DNA from: Hyphochytrium catenoides | Lineage: Eukaryota; Sar; Hyphochytriomycetes; Hyphochytriales; Hyphochytriaceae | Assembly (NCBI GenBank): GCA_900088475.1 | Contig: FLMG01003686.1 | Location: 124,001 to 188,000 of the forward strand | Direction: 5' to 3' | DNA length: 64,000 nucleotides | Shown: positions 41,893 to 50,594 of the stretch, in pieces | How positions within the stretch are numbered: position 1 is the stretch's first letter | How the letters are laid out: every line of letters starts with the position of its first letter | Program-made: the position numbers and the translations under genes | The notes under the pieces: generated by a model | Seen by the model: only the letters and a program-made list of their open reading frames with translations | Database searches by the model: none | Told to the model about the DNA's origin: nothing

Positions 41893-43761
41893 CTAAGAAA
41901 GCACCATCGCGGTAAAGTTCTCTTCCCGGCTGTTCACAATGGAACTACCATATGCCAGAACTATATCCTTGACACGGCGTTGAAAGGGGATTAGATGGTG
42001 GCCCACCATGTCGTCCATCACCTCCCAGTACATTGATGGATCGTGCTTTCTCATCTTGCGGCCAATGTACTTACGACCCCGAGGGTTGCTCAGGATGCCC
42101 TCATAAAATGCCCTAGACAGTTCTTTATAGAACTCCCGCTGGTTAACTGGAATCTGGTCTTCATCCTCATATTGGAAATGCTCCTTCGCAAGGTTGAAGC
42201 TGTTGATGAACCAACTCTTTCTTGCTTGATGATGTGTCAGGAGAAGACAAGCACAATCGACGCCTGAAAGCTCATCACTTCGGATACAATCCTGGATAGC
42301 AGGATACTGGTCCAGGTGCTTGGGACAGAGTGGACAACCGCATATGAGCTTCAGTCTCGGGTAGTTGAGAAGGAGTTCCATCATCTCCTTGGGCTCTGAG
42401 CCACCGAAGTTAAGTCCAGTCGTGTGCAAAGGGTTATAATCCACGCCATGGTTAAAGGGCCACGTGATTGGATCATAGTGCTTCCAGAACAGAGGGTTAT
42501 CCACCCTTGAGTCACTCAAAAGTTGCTGTACTAGGCTGACATCGCCAAAGTCTAGAGCGCTGTGCATAACTGTATGATTGATATCACACTCGGGATCTTT
42601 CATCTGAACAAGGTAGGAAATTAGCTCAGGTAGCCCAATAGAAAACCCTCTTATGATGATCGTCTCTCGTAATGATGGCGCTCCACCCTCGTCCAGAGTC
42701 TCGAAATCCCAATCTATATTTGGATGATGGAGTATATGCATGAAGGTCTCCTTGGGATAACACATCATTGCGCAGTCCTGAATATATTCCCAATGCGGCC
42801 GCTTACCACTGCTTCTCGCATATGTTATCAGGCATTCTAGCATCTCCTTCTTGTCATTATATGCACACCATAAACTCAGGTGCATCAGTGAAGACTCAGA
42901 GAAGCTTTGTGATGTCAGAAGCTGGGTGGTTGCAGACAGGTCTCCCGACTTGACTGCAGAGACAAGTAGAACCGCGTCTGGCGTATAGGGGGGAAGATCT
43001 AGGTAGGCCCATCGTTCCTGTAACCCATAGTGGTTCACCAGAGCCAGAGCTATCTCTTCATTAAAATCATAGTATGCTCTCTCAGCTTCGTAAAGGATGT
43101 GCTCCAAATCTGGCTCTGTACAGTACTTCATTATCAGCTTCACGCATTCCAACTGGGCGTAAAAGCAAGCTTTATCCAACAGTGCCTCGTTGGTAACAAT
43201 GCTGTAGTCTTCGTCCTCGCTACCGTAGAATCTATATGGTCGTCGTTCGTCGTCATCCTCCAGAAAGAGCTCTAGAATATCGACATTGCCGCGCCTTACA
43301 GCTTCGTATATCGGACACCTTCGAGAATGAAGGTCTTGGTATCTGGGTGCGACATCAGGAACTATAAGCAATTGACGAACAACCTCAATGTGACCATTAG
43401 CAGTCGCATACAGAAGAGGCATTTGTCCATCAGCCTCCGGATTGACGCCGCATCTGTTCGGCTGCATAAGCACCTTGACGCACTCCAAATGGCCATTATG
43501 TGCTGCCCACTTGATGGCCGCATTAGACCTTGCACCGGGCTTGACATTATAGTCCCAATCAAGAAGCTCCTCGAGTGCTACTGCACACCCTGCCTTCGCA
43601 ATCAACTCCAATAAGAGAGACCCTCGACACGTAACATCGACATTGGGAGCCATAAACAGCTCTTTGATAGCCTCGCAGACAGACGGTTCCTCTGAGCAGC
43701 TCTGGCCGGTATGCCCTCCAATGATAGTCTCAGCTCGGGTCCACCACTCTGGACTGTCCAT
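41893..43761 (-). CDS. large ankyrin-repeat protein
   Basis: 622 residues. Clear ankyrin units occupy the first third, including SNAAIKWAAHNGHLECVKVL, PLLYATANGHIEVVRQLL and PIYEAVRRGNVDILELFL, followed by more degenerate units through residue 500. The C-terminal portion has a Cys/His patch (GCPLCPKHLDQ) and ends without the KIxRVREF motif of the other family members. It probably recruits host proteins. It is the longest ankyrin protein on this strand. Confidence 0.85.
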   Translation of the reverse strand: MDSPEWWTRAETIIGGHTGQSCSEEPSVCEAIKELFMAPNVDVTCRGSLLLELIAKAGCAVALEELLDWDYNVKPGARSNAAIKWAAHNGHLECVKVLMQPNRCGVNPEADGQMPLLYATANGHIEVVRQLLIVPDVAPRYQDLHSRRCPIYEAVRRGNVDILELFLEDDDERRPYRFYGSEDEDYSIVTNEALLDKACFYAQLECVKLIMKYCTEPDLEHILYEAERAYYDFNEEIALALVNHYGLQERWAYLDLPPYTPDAVLLVSAVKSGDLSATTQLLTSQSFSESSLMHLSLWCAYNDKKEMLECLITYARSSGKRPHWEYIQDCAMMCYPKETFMHILHHPNIDWDFETLDEGGAPSLRETIIIRGFSIGLPELISYLVQMKDPECDINHTVMHSALDFGDVSLVQQLLSDSRVDNPLFWKHYDPITWPFNHGVDYNPLHTTGLNFGGSEPKEMMELLLNYPRLKLICGCPLCPKHLDQYPAIQDCIRSDELSGVDCACLLLTHHQARKSWFINSFNLAKEHFQYEDEDQIPVNQREFYKELSRAFYEGILSNPRGRKYIGRKMRKHDPSMYWEVMDDMVGHHLIPFQRRVKDIVLAYGSSIVNSREENFTAMVLS

Positions 43762-44358
43762 TGCTCTCTGGGTCTCTGAATAGGGTCTCAGGCGACTGAA
43801 GTTTCGGATGTCTGGGAAATTCGCAAGTGATTGGTGGTTCTATTTGCTATTTCCTCAAAGCAGAACTCAAATTTACTTTCGTTTTCGGATGGAAAGGTTC
43901 AGGGCCTGTAAGCGAAAAAAAACAGCTCAACTGGCTCAAAACTAACTTTTGTTTTCACTTTGAGTGATGAATATGCTGATGCTATATTAAGAATAAGTAC
44001 TACAAGTAATCCTCTAGGAAATTTCCCAGATCTAGCATGAGTGTTTGTCACTAGAAAGTTGGTTGAAGGACAGCTGTGTGTCAGGCTCCGCCCAGCAGAG
44101 ACTCAGTCAGTCACATTTTCTCTTGCTGCTTCCATACTTGTCTACAACCAGGAGACTAACAAACTATTGGGGTTACCACCCGCTAACGGTCGGAAAGATT
44201 ATAAACAACAGAACAATGACGTCACTTCTCTTTTTTGTTTCGAAGTTCGGAATCCAGTGATTACACTCTGGGTGGTTCCCCTGAAGCAAGCTTCACTCCT
44301 AAACCTGCCTGCTTGCAGACACATAAGACAGCAAATCGGACAACGCCGACACTGAGCC
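43762..44358. other. intergenic stretch without supported gene
   Basis: Between divergent genes. There is a CCGCTAACGG motif at 44170-44179 and an AT-rich sequence GATTATAAAC at 44198. Short frames here start from non-ATG codons and are not convincing. Confidence 0.5.
44170..44179. promoter_or_regulatory. CCGCTAACGG motif copy
   Basis: Near-palindromic decamer CCGCTAACGG; other copies at 15529, 15780 and 55619, and shorter matches at 39107 and 50595. Confidence 0.35.
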
Positions 44359-45105
44359 ATGACAAAGTCTGTTGGTGGAGCAAGCGCCAAGAGAAAGCTG
44401 GAAGCTGTTGTGCCTTCAAAGAGCGGCAACTCTTCGCCTATGCAACGCCTGTATAAGACTTCAGCACTACCCCACACACTTGTCCAATCTATTGGCCAGC
44501 ATAATGCTAGGCAGGGCTCCAAGGTGCCACACTCCACTATCCCTACCGAGATCACTGGAGATCTACCATTTGGTACTTTTCGTAATGCAGTTATAACTGA
44601 GTCTGAACTGCAGAAAGATGGCGACATCCCTCAGACCCTCTATGAAGCCAAGCAACATGAATTGGTAGGGGAAGCCCCGTCTCCAGCGTATGGTTCTGCA
44701 AAGCAAAGGAGTTCTGCGAAGCAAAAGAGTTCTGTGCAACAACAGTCTAGGTCTGAGAAGCAACAGGGCACCAGTGGCGTATCACCCGACCAATACAAGC
44801 CTGGAGATCTCTCTGAAGATGTCAGACTGATGATGTTTGGACACGGGGACACGTGGGAACCTCTGGATGAATCTGTACAGTTGATGGAAGAACTCGTTGT
44901 CCACTATATACGCCAGAAGACCGTGGAGTTATTGGAAGTAGCTCAGACCAGGGGCCGGTTGGACAACGACTGCTTTACATTCCTGATGCGAAAGGATCCC
45001 AAGAGGAGTCGGCGCATATTGGAGCTCAATGAGGTGCTGAACACCCTAGATAAGGTGACGCAGAATGGATTTGATGTTGAGGAGGAGGCCAGTTTTAGAA
45101 CATGA
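44359..45105 (+). CDS. TAF13-like histone-fold protein
   Basis: 248 residues. The C-terminal part (from about residue 151) resembles transcription factor TFIID subunit TAF13: LSEDVRLMMFGHGD, ESVQLMEELVVHYI and TFLMRKDPKRSRRILELNEVL match the TAF13 pattern of a first helix with MM-G-x-GD, a central helix and the LIRKDPRK segment. The first 150 residues are low in complexity (KQRSSAKQKSSVQQQSR) and lack a family match. TAF13 pairs with TAF11 in TFIID and interacts with TBP, so the protein may divert or replace part of the host transcription machinery. No TAF11-like gene is in the window. Confidence 0.72.
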   Translation: MTKSVGGASAKRKLEAVVPSKSGNSSPMQRLYKTSALPHTLVQSIGQHNARQGSKVPHSTIPTEITGDLPFGTFRNAVITESELQKDGDIPQTLYEAKQHELVGEAPSPAYGSAKQRSSAKQKSSVQQQSRSEKQQGTSGVSPDQYKPGDLSEDVRLMMFGHGDTWEPLDESVQLMEELVVHYIRQKTVELLEVAQTRGRLDNDCFTFLMRKDPKRSRRILELNEVLNTLDKVTQNGFDVEEEASFRT

Positions 45106-45116
45106 GACTAGTTGTG

Positions 45117-45638
45117 CTAGCTCTTCCTTGAGAGATCATTGATGTACTCACATAGCCCCATCTTCAGAAGCATTAGGTCTTCCATACTCGCAGTCTTATT
45201 GGATTTCATGGGCGAAAACTGGTGCTCTATGGCCATCAGCTGTTCTGCAAAGCCATCGTTTGGACTCGCACACTTCCGACCTCTACGGACAATTTCCAAT
45301 GCTTGCTCGTAGTTCTTGTTGTACTTGCGCATTATATAATAGATGGCTACACTAACGCTTCGACTCACCCCCTGCGAACAATGTATGAGTATACCATCGT
45401 TGGCTGGCTTGTCTGCGATGAAGTTGTACACACTCTCGGCAGCACTCACGATGTCCTCAGTTGGATAGTCAGCAATAGGGATAATTCGATATTCGATTCC
45501 GTCCTTAGCAAACGGCCCTGCTGCAGCATGATCAGTCAACCACACCACTCGCTGGACTAGATGGCGCTGAAGTAATTGTCTATCTCTAGAGTCAGCGAGG
45601 TTGCCTACAAATACCCCTGGAGTAATTTCTGACAGCAT
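45117..45638 (-). CDS. dual-specificity protein phosphatase
   Basis: 173 residues, one DSP catalytic domain. The signature HCSQGVSRS at residues 86-94 contains the Cys87 nucleophile and Arg93; Asp57 in the IADYP loop is the usual general acid. The C-terminal motif (LEIVRRGRKCASPNDGFAEQL) matches the closing part of DSPs. Poxviruses and other large DNA viruses encode similar enzymes which remove phosphate from Tyr and Ser/Thr of host or virion proteins. No membrane or targeting signal is seen. A TATA-like sequence lies just upstream of the start on the minus strand. Confidence 0.92.
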   Translation of the reverse strand: MLSEITPGVFVGNLADSRDRQLLQRHLVQRVVWLTDHAAAGPFAKDGIEYRIIPIADYPTEDIVSAAESVYNFIADKPANDGILIHCSQGVSRSVSVAIYYIMRKYNKNYEQALEIVRRGRKCASPNDGFAEQLMAIEHQFSPMKSNKTASMEDLMLLKMGLCEYINDLSRKS

Positions 45639-45718
45639 TATTGGCTTATACTTATATCTACTGTTTAATTGCGTGACCAGAGGGTGGTGGGCCGGCGATG
45701 GAGAGCTTGGTAGCGCTT

Positions 45719-45726
45719 ATTATATA
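45719..45726 (+). promoter_or_regulatory. TATA-type element for the 38-residue gene
   Basis: AT-rich ATTATATA about 36 bases before the ATG at 45762. Confidence 0.3.
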
Positions 45727-45761
45727 CTCAAGCTTTGATTGCAAACAAAGACAAGTTAAGC

Positions 45762-45878
45762 ATGTGCGAAGAAGTATACATTGCTGAAGCCATTCTGGCG
45801 TGTTTAGTACCTCTTATCATTATTATGATAAAGGCGTACTGGGACAGAGTTACACTTGAGAGACTGGATTGCAAGTAA
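45762..45878 (+). CDS. very small single-span membrane protein
   Basis: A 38-residue protein with a hydrophobic helix at about residues 7-23 (ILACLVPLIIIMIK core), a short acidic start and a charged end (YWDRVTLERLDCK). A TATA-like element precedes it, and the gap between its neighbours is otherwise empty. Small single-span proteins of this kind occur in the inner membranes of large DNA viruses. Function unknown. Confidence 0.55.
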   Translation: MCEEVYIAEAILACLVPLIIIMIKAYWDRVTLERLDCK

Positions 45879-45932
45879 TAGTCAGTACACCCAAGCCTCA
45901 ATTTAAAGAGTCAATTCTTTGTAGGCATAAGT

Positions 45933-46250
45933 ATGGGGAATCAAGCTACAAAGCAATCATCGGCTCTGCAGGAGAGCTGGATTAAGGCTGAGGAGAAGGT
46001 TGACATGCCATCTGTTCACTACTGCCCAAGAAACTTCTCTACAGGAGAGTTCGTATTCACAGGCTGCGGAAGAGGATGCAAGCGACATACAAAGGACACA
46101 CCGTTTGAAGCCATAGAGAAGGAGCTCTCTGAACACAATCGGCGTAATAGGAAGAAGTGGTACAAGCTTTATGAAAGCACAGAAGATCCACAGAGTACGC
46201 GAGTTCCTGTGCAAACACCTGGTATACAAGCCGGACTCCAACTACGTTAA
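45933..46250 (+). CDS. candidate N-myristoylated protein with captured 3' end
   Basis: 105 residues starting MGNQATKQSS, which fits an N-myristoylation signal (Gly2, Thr/Lys at 6/7). The middle has Cys residues (HYCPRN, GCGRGCK) and a basic stretch (NRRNRKKW). The last 25 codons read an ankyrin-gene 3' end in another frame: the underlying DNA from about 46165 closely matches 46805-46900, where it encodes KIYRVREFLCKYLVY. The gene is thus probably a chimera of an older small gene and a duplicated ankyrin tail. No function known. Confidence 0.6.
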   Translation: MGNQATKQSSALQESWIKAEEKVDMPSVHYCPRNFSTGEFVFTGCGRGCKRHTKDTPFEAIEKELSEHNRRNRKKWYKLYESTEDPQSTRVPVQTPGIQAGLQLR

Positions 46251-46262
46251 CAGACTTGCGGA
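46165..46262 (+). pseudogene. ankyrin-gene C-terminal remnant in another frame
   Basis: In the +1 shifted frame relative to the 45933 gene, this encodes KIHRVREFLCKHLVYKPDSN, matching the last residues of the ankyrin proteins at 46334 and 59138. No start or repeats remain attached. Confidence 0.65.
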
Positions 46263-46333
46263 CTTAAACGTCTCTCACTGTACAATATTTTTTCACATAT
46301 AATTGAATTTATGGGAACAGAGCATATACAAGC

Positions 46334-46900
46334 ATGGAAAGAGCCGCGGCAAGAGGAAGCCTTGAAGATGTCGAGGGTTATTATTATGCTGGCGCCTACT
46401 GTAACACACAGGTAATGGACGCGGCTGCTGAAAATGGGCATCTTGACGTAGTTAAATGGCTTTATGAACATGCAAGCCTAAACTATAGTGCTAGTACAAT
46501 GAGTTACGCTGCAGAAAATGGCCATCTTGATGTTGTGCAGTGGTTACACGATCATTCTGATTGTCCTGAAGACTGCACCACGAGTGCAATGGACTATGCT
46601 GCAGATAATGGTCACCTCGAGGTGGTAAAATGGCTACACGAACACTGTATGAAAAATTGCACCACACGAGCAATAAACTGGGCTGCAGAAAACGGTCACC
46701 AAGAGGTGGTCACATATCTGTTTGAGCATTCTCTTTACAACTGTGAGCAGCTTAATGACGACACACGTAGGATGATACAGCCCTTAATTGAAGTATCCAT
46801 TTTTATAAGGAATCAGAAGATCTACAGAGTACGCGAGTTTCTCTGCAAGTACCTAGTGTACAAACAGGACTCACGAAGACGTTTACGTAAAGCATTTTAA
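46334..46900 (+). CDS. ankyrin-repeat protein
   Basis: 188 residues with four or five regular repeats of about 34 residues, such as AMDAAAENGHLDVVKWLYEH-type units: SYAAENGHLDVVQWLHDH, MDYAADNGHLEVVKWLHEH and INWAAENGHQEVVTYLFEH. The units are much more alike than in the other ankyrin proteins, suggesting recent internal duplication. The C-terminus KIYRVREFLCKYLVYKQDS matches the cap seen elsewhere in the window. The C-terminal cap is in the same frame here, unlike the remnant just upstream. Confidence 0.9.
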   Translation: MERAAARGSLEDVEGYYYAGAYCNTQVMDAAAENGHLDVVKWLYEHASLNYSASTMSYAAENGHLDVVQWLHDHSDCPEDCTTSAMDYAADNGHLEVVKWLHEHCMKNCTTRAINWAAENGHQEVVTYLFEHSLYNCEQLNDDTRRMIQPLIEVSIFIRNQKIYRVREFLCKYLVYKQDSRRRLRKAF

Positions 46901-46929
46901 CGAGGCTATCCTCCCACCGATGGCATTGG

Positions 46930-46988
46930 CGCAACATGCAATGCAGACTGCAATAGACTGGGCTGCCAAGAAGGGTCATCTCGTATGA
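46930..46988 (+). pseudogene. short ankyrin-repeat remnant
   Basis: Just after the 46334 gene, the plus strand reads AMQTAIDWAAKKGHLV then a stop, without a start. This is one broken repeat unit, left by duplication or loss. Confidence 0.5.
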
Positions 46989-47126
46989 GTAGAGGAGAGG
47001 GTACGAGTACCTGTCCCACCCAAACAACTCCTACATCATTTTTTTTTTGGACTCTTCAAGCATCCAACACCAAATACCGACTGATAACTGTAATATAGTT
47101 ATTTTTATAGGATTGACACCAAAAGA

Positions 47127-47564
47127 ATGGAAGAACCTTCATTTTCAAATCTTCTGACTGGAGCACACACAACATCATCATCCTCTAGTGCCATCTCCAT
47201 GGCTCCACCATCCGCTCCGCTGCACCGGGCGCTTCAGGCTGTGGCGGAGCAGGTGGAATCACTAGAGACGGATAGCGCTCAGCTGCGCGCAGCCAACGAT
47301 GAAGCTTCCACTCATGTTAGTCGTTTGCTGGGGCTTATGGATACTTGGAGGGATCAAGCTTCAGTCATCAAGAAAACTTTGAGTGACCTTCACAGTAACG
47401 TACCACGAGCCTCTGGTACTGTCAGGCAACCGAGCTTGACGGTAGAGACATTTGAAGTAGTATCTATTGCCGGACTGACGGACGAGGACCATTACCAGTA
47501 TGACAGGCAGCCGGGGGAGCAAGAAGGCTTCACACAGGCCCAATGGTGCGCCTCACCAGAGTGA
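47127..47564 (+). CDS. coiled-coil half of a split gene, ends at in-frame UGA
   Basis: 145 residues: a Ser-rich start, then a coiled coil (LETDSAQLRAANDEASTHVS, about residues 48-70) matching the N-terminal coil of the 20050 protein, and a linker. The frame stops at TGA (47562-47564); four codons later an ATG at 47577 continues the same reading frame with the matching C-terminal modules. So the gene is either cut by one nonsense change or read through. See findings. Confidence 0.65.
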   Translation: MEEPSFSNLLTGAHTTSSSSSAISMAPPSAPLHRALQAVAEQVESLETDSAQLRAANDEASTHVSRLLGLMDTWRDQASVIKKTLSDLHSNVPRASGTVRQPSLTVETFEVVSIAGLTDEDHYQYDRQPGEQEGFTQAQWCASPE

Positions 47565-47576
47565 GACCGCTCATCA

Positions 47577-48845
47577 ATGCCCCCATCACCACCTCCACCT
47601 TACACACCGTCTCCACCGAGTTCACCACCACCACTACCGGCATCACCACCACCGCCTCTCCCGTCATCACCGCCACCCCTACCAGAGTCACCAGCACGGT
47701 CAGTACAGCCATTGCCACCATCTGTGGTCTACAAGGAGTGTGGGGTCAATACTCTGACCTTTGATGATATCCCAGAAGTGGTGGACAACAGTCTGATCGA
47801 CGATGCATACGATAGTGATATAGACCTCAACGTACGGTGCCCCATAGCTCAATGTTATGATGACTACTTCAAACCCAGAAAGTCTACTGGTAGTGTCAGG
47901 GAGAATCATCGCTTTGTCTTTGTGCCGTCTACAGGGCCCTACTCTCGCTCGCCAACCATACACAAGCACGACGCTCTATGGCACATCGAGATGGTGGCAC
48001 TTCAGCAACTAGACATGGAGGAGGTAGTCCAGGCAGAGCTTGCCCGGGCGTTCGCGGACGAACTCTTCACTCTTTTTGTAGAGTTCAAGTCTGGATACAC
48101 CTCACGCTTTCTTCTACCTGAGTCCTCCTTGGTAGACGTGTACTTCAAGGACCATATGCACCTATTGCGATGTCGGCGGAATATCGATATTACATTCGTG
48201 TATGGGACAGGGATGCTTTGCCGGTTGCCTCCTCATTCAGAACGCTGTTATCCGCATCGTACATCAGAACACAACGTGGTTATCAAACTTGATACACTCG
48301 AAGTGAGTGAAGTAGACTTCCTGGTGGCAAAGACTCATGCCAAAGAGAAAATGGACAACCCCCAAGACCAAGAAGATTCAAGTAGTTATCTGCTCATACA
48401 ATATAGGGACGGTCGACAGGAGACTTTGAACGTTAAACAGAAATGGCTTACTCACTACTTTCTTCCCGACGGCCACCGGATTCACGCCATACAAGTGGGC
48501 TGTGGTGATCCGCACGAAGGGATGGATATTCTACCGCATGACTACTTCTATCACGAGCCAGCTGTAGAGTTATCTAAATGGACGCAGAGAAGTTATTCTC
48601 GGTATAATGCCTACAGAGGTTGGGATGGGACGCTCTGGGTCAAGGCTTTTACTTCTGAGTCCGATGCTTATAAGGCCGCTGTGGATATCCCTGACGTCTC
48701 CTGGTTGGTCAAATATTTTGGTGATAAGCTGTCAACAGTTGAGATGGACGCGAAGGTCAGAAAGGAGCTAGAAGCCCACCAACGGAAGCGACTGGACAAG
48801 GCTGAATCTTCTGAGACGCTGAGCAAGCGCCAACGAACCGTCTGA
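47577..48845 (+). CDS. Pro-rich protein with repeated modules, second half of the split gene
   Basis: 422 residues in the same frame as the preceding coil. A Pro/Ser-rich stretch (PPPPYTPSPPSSPPPLPASP) leads to modules like those of the 20050 protein: WHIEMVALQQLDMEEVVQ to YFKDHMHLLRC is the best match, followed by QEDSSSYLLIQYRDG and TLWVKAFTSES units ending in YF motifs. The C-terminus is basic (SKRQRTV), as in the paralogue. If it starts at its own ATG it lacks the coil. Function unknown, probably structural or DNA-associated. Confidence 0.68.
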   Translation: MPPSPPPPYTPSPPSSPPPLPASPPPPLPSSPPPLPESPARSVQPLPPSVVYKECGVNTLTFDDIPEVVDNSLIDDAYDSDIDLNVRCPIAQCYDDYFKPRKSTGSVRENHRFVFVPSTGPYSRSPTIHKHDALWHIEMVALQQLDMEEVVQAELARAFADELFTLFVEFKSGYTSRFLLPESSLVDVYFKDHMHLLRCRRNIDITFVYGTGMLCRLPPHSERCYPHRTSEHNVVIKLDTLEVSEVDFLVAKTHAKEKMDNPQDQEDSSSYLLIQYRDGRQETLNVKQKWLTHYFLPDGHRIHAIQVGCGDPHEGMDILPHDYFYHEPAVELSKWTQRSYSRYNAYRGWDGTLWVKAFTSESDAYKAAVDIPDVSWLVKYFGDKLSTVEMDAKVRKELEAHQRKRLDKAESSETLSKRQRTV

Positions 48846-48929
48846 TGGGACAAGCTTTTAATAATATAGAGCCTTACGTTGCCAATATTTTGAAGAAGCA
48901 TAATAGATAGATTATACTAACTGTAGGCA

Positions 48930-49805
48930 ATGGAGACTGCAATATATAAAGGCGACCTTGCGACCGTCATAGCCCTACACAAGCCACGTGGTCTATGGGC
49001 GAGAATCAAGAAGAAGTTCAACCCAAAACATTGTGTTGTAGGGTGTCAGGAGGGGTTCAGGGGTTATGGCTTCATGTACATGGCCGTCAAGAGGGGCCAC
49101 TACGATATCGCTGAGTGGCTTCTGCGGAACTGTGATGAGTCGGGACCTGGGGACACCTTGCCGCCATTCCATCCCACGTTTGACGCGATTAAGTTTCTCT
49201 ACCCCCGCGTACCGATAGCAACTGCTGAACACATGATGAATCATGCCGCCTACCATGGCCAAGGCGAGGTTGTCGATTGGCTCTATGCACAAGGTCTGAT
49301 AGATATTAAAGTGCTAACTAACGTTCTTTGTCACGCAGCATATGGTGGTCATATTCCAATAATGGAGTATGCTTGTAACCGTGGAGCCAAGGCCAAACGA
49401 GGGTCCAGGCCAGTTGGAGATTTGGATGCTCAACAACTGCAATATCTGCTTGCTCTTATCTCTCAAAACAAATCCGATCCGATGATGTGGGCCGCTAGAA
49501 ATAGCCAGCTTGACGCAATGAAGTGGCTCTATAAGAACACTGCCTTGATCCCAGATGAGTTTGTTCTCTTCTGTACGGCGGATACATGTAGTGTTGACGT
49601 CGTGCGATGGGTGCATCACACCTTGGGTGTCCCGATGTCTTCCTATATTCTCGCAAAAGCCCTGGACGGACATAACACTGATGTAGTTCGATTCTATATT
49701 AAGAATGGGTTTAGAGATTTCCGACGGGTTGGTACCAGTGGCATTGGCCAATTGATATCCGTCGTTATCGAAGAGACCATAGGCAAGCAAGAAGACAAAG
49801 CCTAG
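48930..49805 (+). CDS. ankyrin-repeat protein
   Basis: 291 residues. Repeats include MYMAVKRGHYDIAEWLLRN, MNHAAYHGQGEVVDWLYA, LCHAAYGGHIPIMEYAC and MWAARNSQLDAMKWLYKN; the last quarter is degenerate. The N-terminal 50 residues are basic (PRGLWARIKKKFNPKHC). It lacks the KIxRVREF cap. Its stop overlaps the stop end of the next minus-strand gene by four bases. Likely host-protein adaptor. Confidence 0.82.
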   Translation: METAIYKGDLATVIALHKPRGLWARIKKKFNPKHCVVGCQEGFRGYGFMYMAVKRGHYDIAEWLLRNCDESGPGDTLPPFHPTFDAIKFLYPRVPIATAEHMMNHAAYHGQGEVVDWLYAQGLIDIKVLTNVLCHAAYGGHIPIMEYACNRGAKAKRGSRPVGDLDAQQLQYLLALISQNKSDPMMWAARNSQLDAMKWLYKNTALIPDEFVLFCTADTCSVDVVRWVHHTLGVPMSSYILAKALDGHNTDVVRFYIKNGFRDFRRVGTSGIGQLISVVIEETIGKQEDKA

Positions 49806-50089
49806 TGCCCATTGATAAAGCTCATTATGTGCTTGATAATATCTTCAGGGAGATGCTTCAACAACACTTCCTCTGTGATGATGTTCTTGAGAGACACCAC
49901 CTGAGTTTCTAGAGAAGAGATCTGCGCTCTCAGCTTAGTGAGCTCTCCTAAAACATCCACGCCTTGTACGACAAGAGTCTGGCCAACGTAGAGTGAACCA
50001 GAGATCGTCATGCCATAGTTTCTATCGCTTGTTCCTACAGAAGGTGGGTTTCTGAAGAGAGTAGATCTGAGAGAGTGAGGGGTTATCAT
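49802..50089 (-). CDS. small coiled-coil protein with possible trimer stalk
   Basis: 95 residues. A beta-rich segment (YGMTISGSLYVGQTLVVQGV) is followed by a heptad coiled coil (LRAQISSLETQVVSLKNII) and a helix that recalls the end of an F-box (LLKHLPEDIIKHIMSFI). The order beta-stalk then coiled coil is like short tail-fibre segments, but the length is small. Start is set by a TATA-type element 27 bases upstream on the minus strand (50116-50123). Confidence 0.6.
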   Translation of the reverse strand: MITPHSLRSTLFRNPPSVGTSDRNYGMTISGSLYVGQTLVVQGVDVLGELTKLRAQISSLETQVVSLKNIITEEVLLKHLPEDIIKHIMSFINGH

Positions 50090-50115
50090 GGCCCTTCGTA
50101 TGGCCCTTGGTATGG

Positions 50116-50123
50116 TATATATA
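50116..50123 (-). promoter_or_regulatory. TATA-type promoter element
   Basis: TATATATA 27 bases upstream of the ATG at 50089 on the minus strand; two imperfect ATGGCCCTT repeats lie between. Confidence 0.45.
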
Positions 50124-50169
50124 GCAGAAAAAAAGATGTTTCAGGCCTTTTTTTCTCGCTGCTAGGGAG

Positions 50170-50538
50170 CTATACCTTATCAATAGTACGTGGATCGAGG
50201 GGATCAATTTTGATGGACGTCATGTACGTGGGGGATGGAACATATATTGCATCGCCTGTCATGTCTGAATCTGTTGGAGTCTGCAATGCGCCTTGTCGTC
50301 TTTCTGTTAGCAATTTTCTCTGTCTACTTGTTTCTGAGAGACTGCCCAAGATGGCAACACTTATTCCCAGGGCCAGTCCAAGTAGGCTCGCCACTATCAC
50401 CACCCCAACAGTGTAATCATCTGGATATACTCCGTGCAAGACGAATGCTAAAATAGTGTTTATGAAGCATGCTATAGCGAAGTAGCATCCAAAAGAGACC
50501 CAGTCGACGGTGCAAACCTTTGCCATTTTTTTGTCCAT
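50170..50538 (-). CDS. two-span membrane protein
   Basis: 122 residues with hydrophobic segments at about 14-35 (FGCYFAIACFINTILAFVLH) and 45-67 (GVVIVASLLGLALGISVAIL), and a polar C-terminal tail (PTDSDMTGDAIYVPSPTYM). A TATATATA stretch lies only a few bases before the first ATG, so codon 5 (50526, MAKVCTV) may be the true start. No family is recognised. Confidence 0.6.
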   Translation of the reverse strand: MDKKMAKVCTVDWVSFGCYFAIACFINTILAFVLHGVYPDDYTVGVVIVASLLGLALGISVAILGSLSETSRQRKLLTERRQGALQTPTDSDMTGDAIYVPSPTYMTSIKIDPLDPRTIDKV

Positions 50539-50594
50539 GCGGTATATATAAGTAATGTAAGCTATACATCTAGTTAGAGAAAAAATACTACGTT

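Noticed and set aside
41812-41994. Plus-strand 60-codon frame
   Set aside because: Half of it overlaps the C-terminus of an ankyrin gene on the other strand and nothing supports it.
44037-44355. Plus-strand 104-codon frame ahead of the TAF13-like gene
   Set aside because: It starts from a non-ATG codon and has no recognisable feature; the ATG at 44037 gives only a few codons.
44199-44627. Minus-strand frame of 142 codons over the TAF13-like gene
   Set aside because: It overlaps a well-supported plus-strand gene and the upstream gap, with Cys/Ser-rich composition typical of a shadow frame.
47500-47764. Thr-rich and His-rich plus-strand frames across the UGA region
   Set aside because: They are shadows of the Pro-rich linker; the in-frame continuation at 47577 has conserved modules and they do not.
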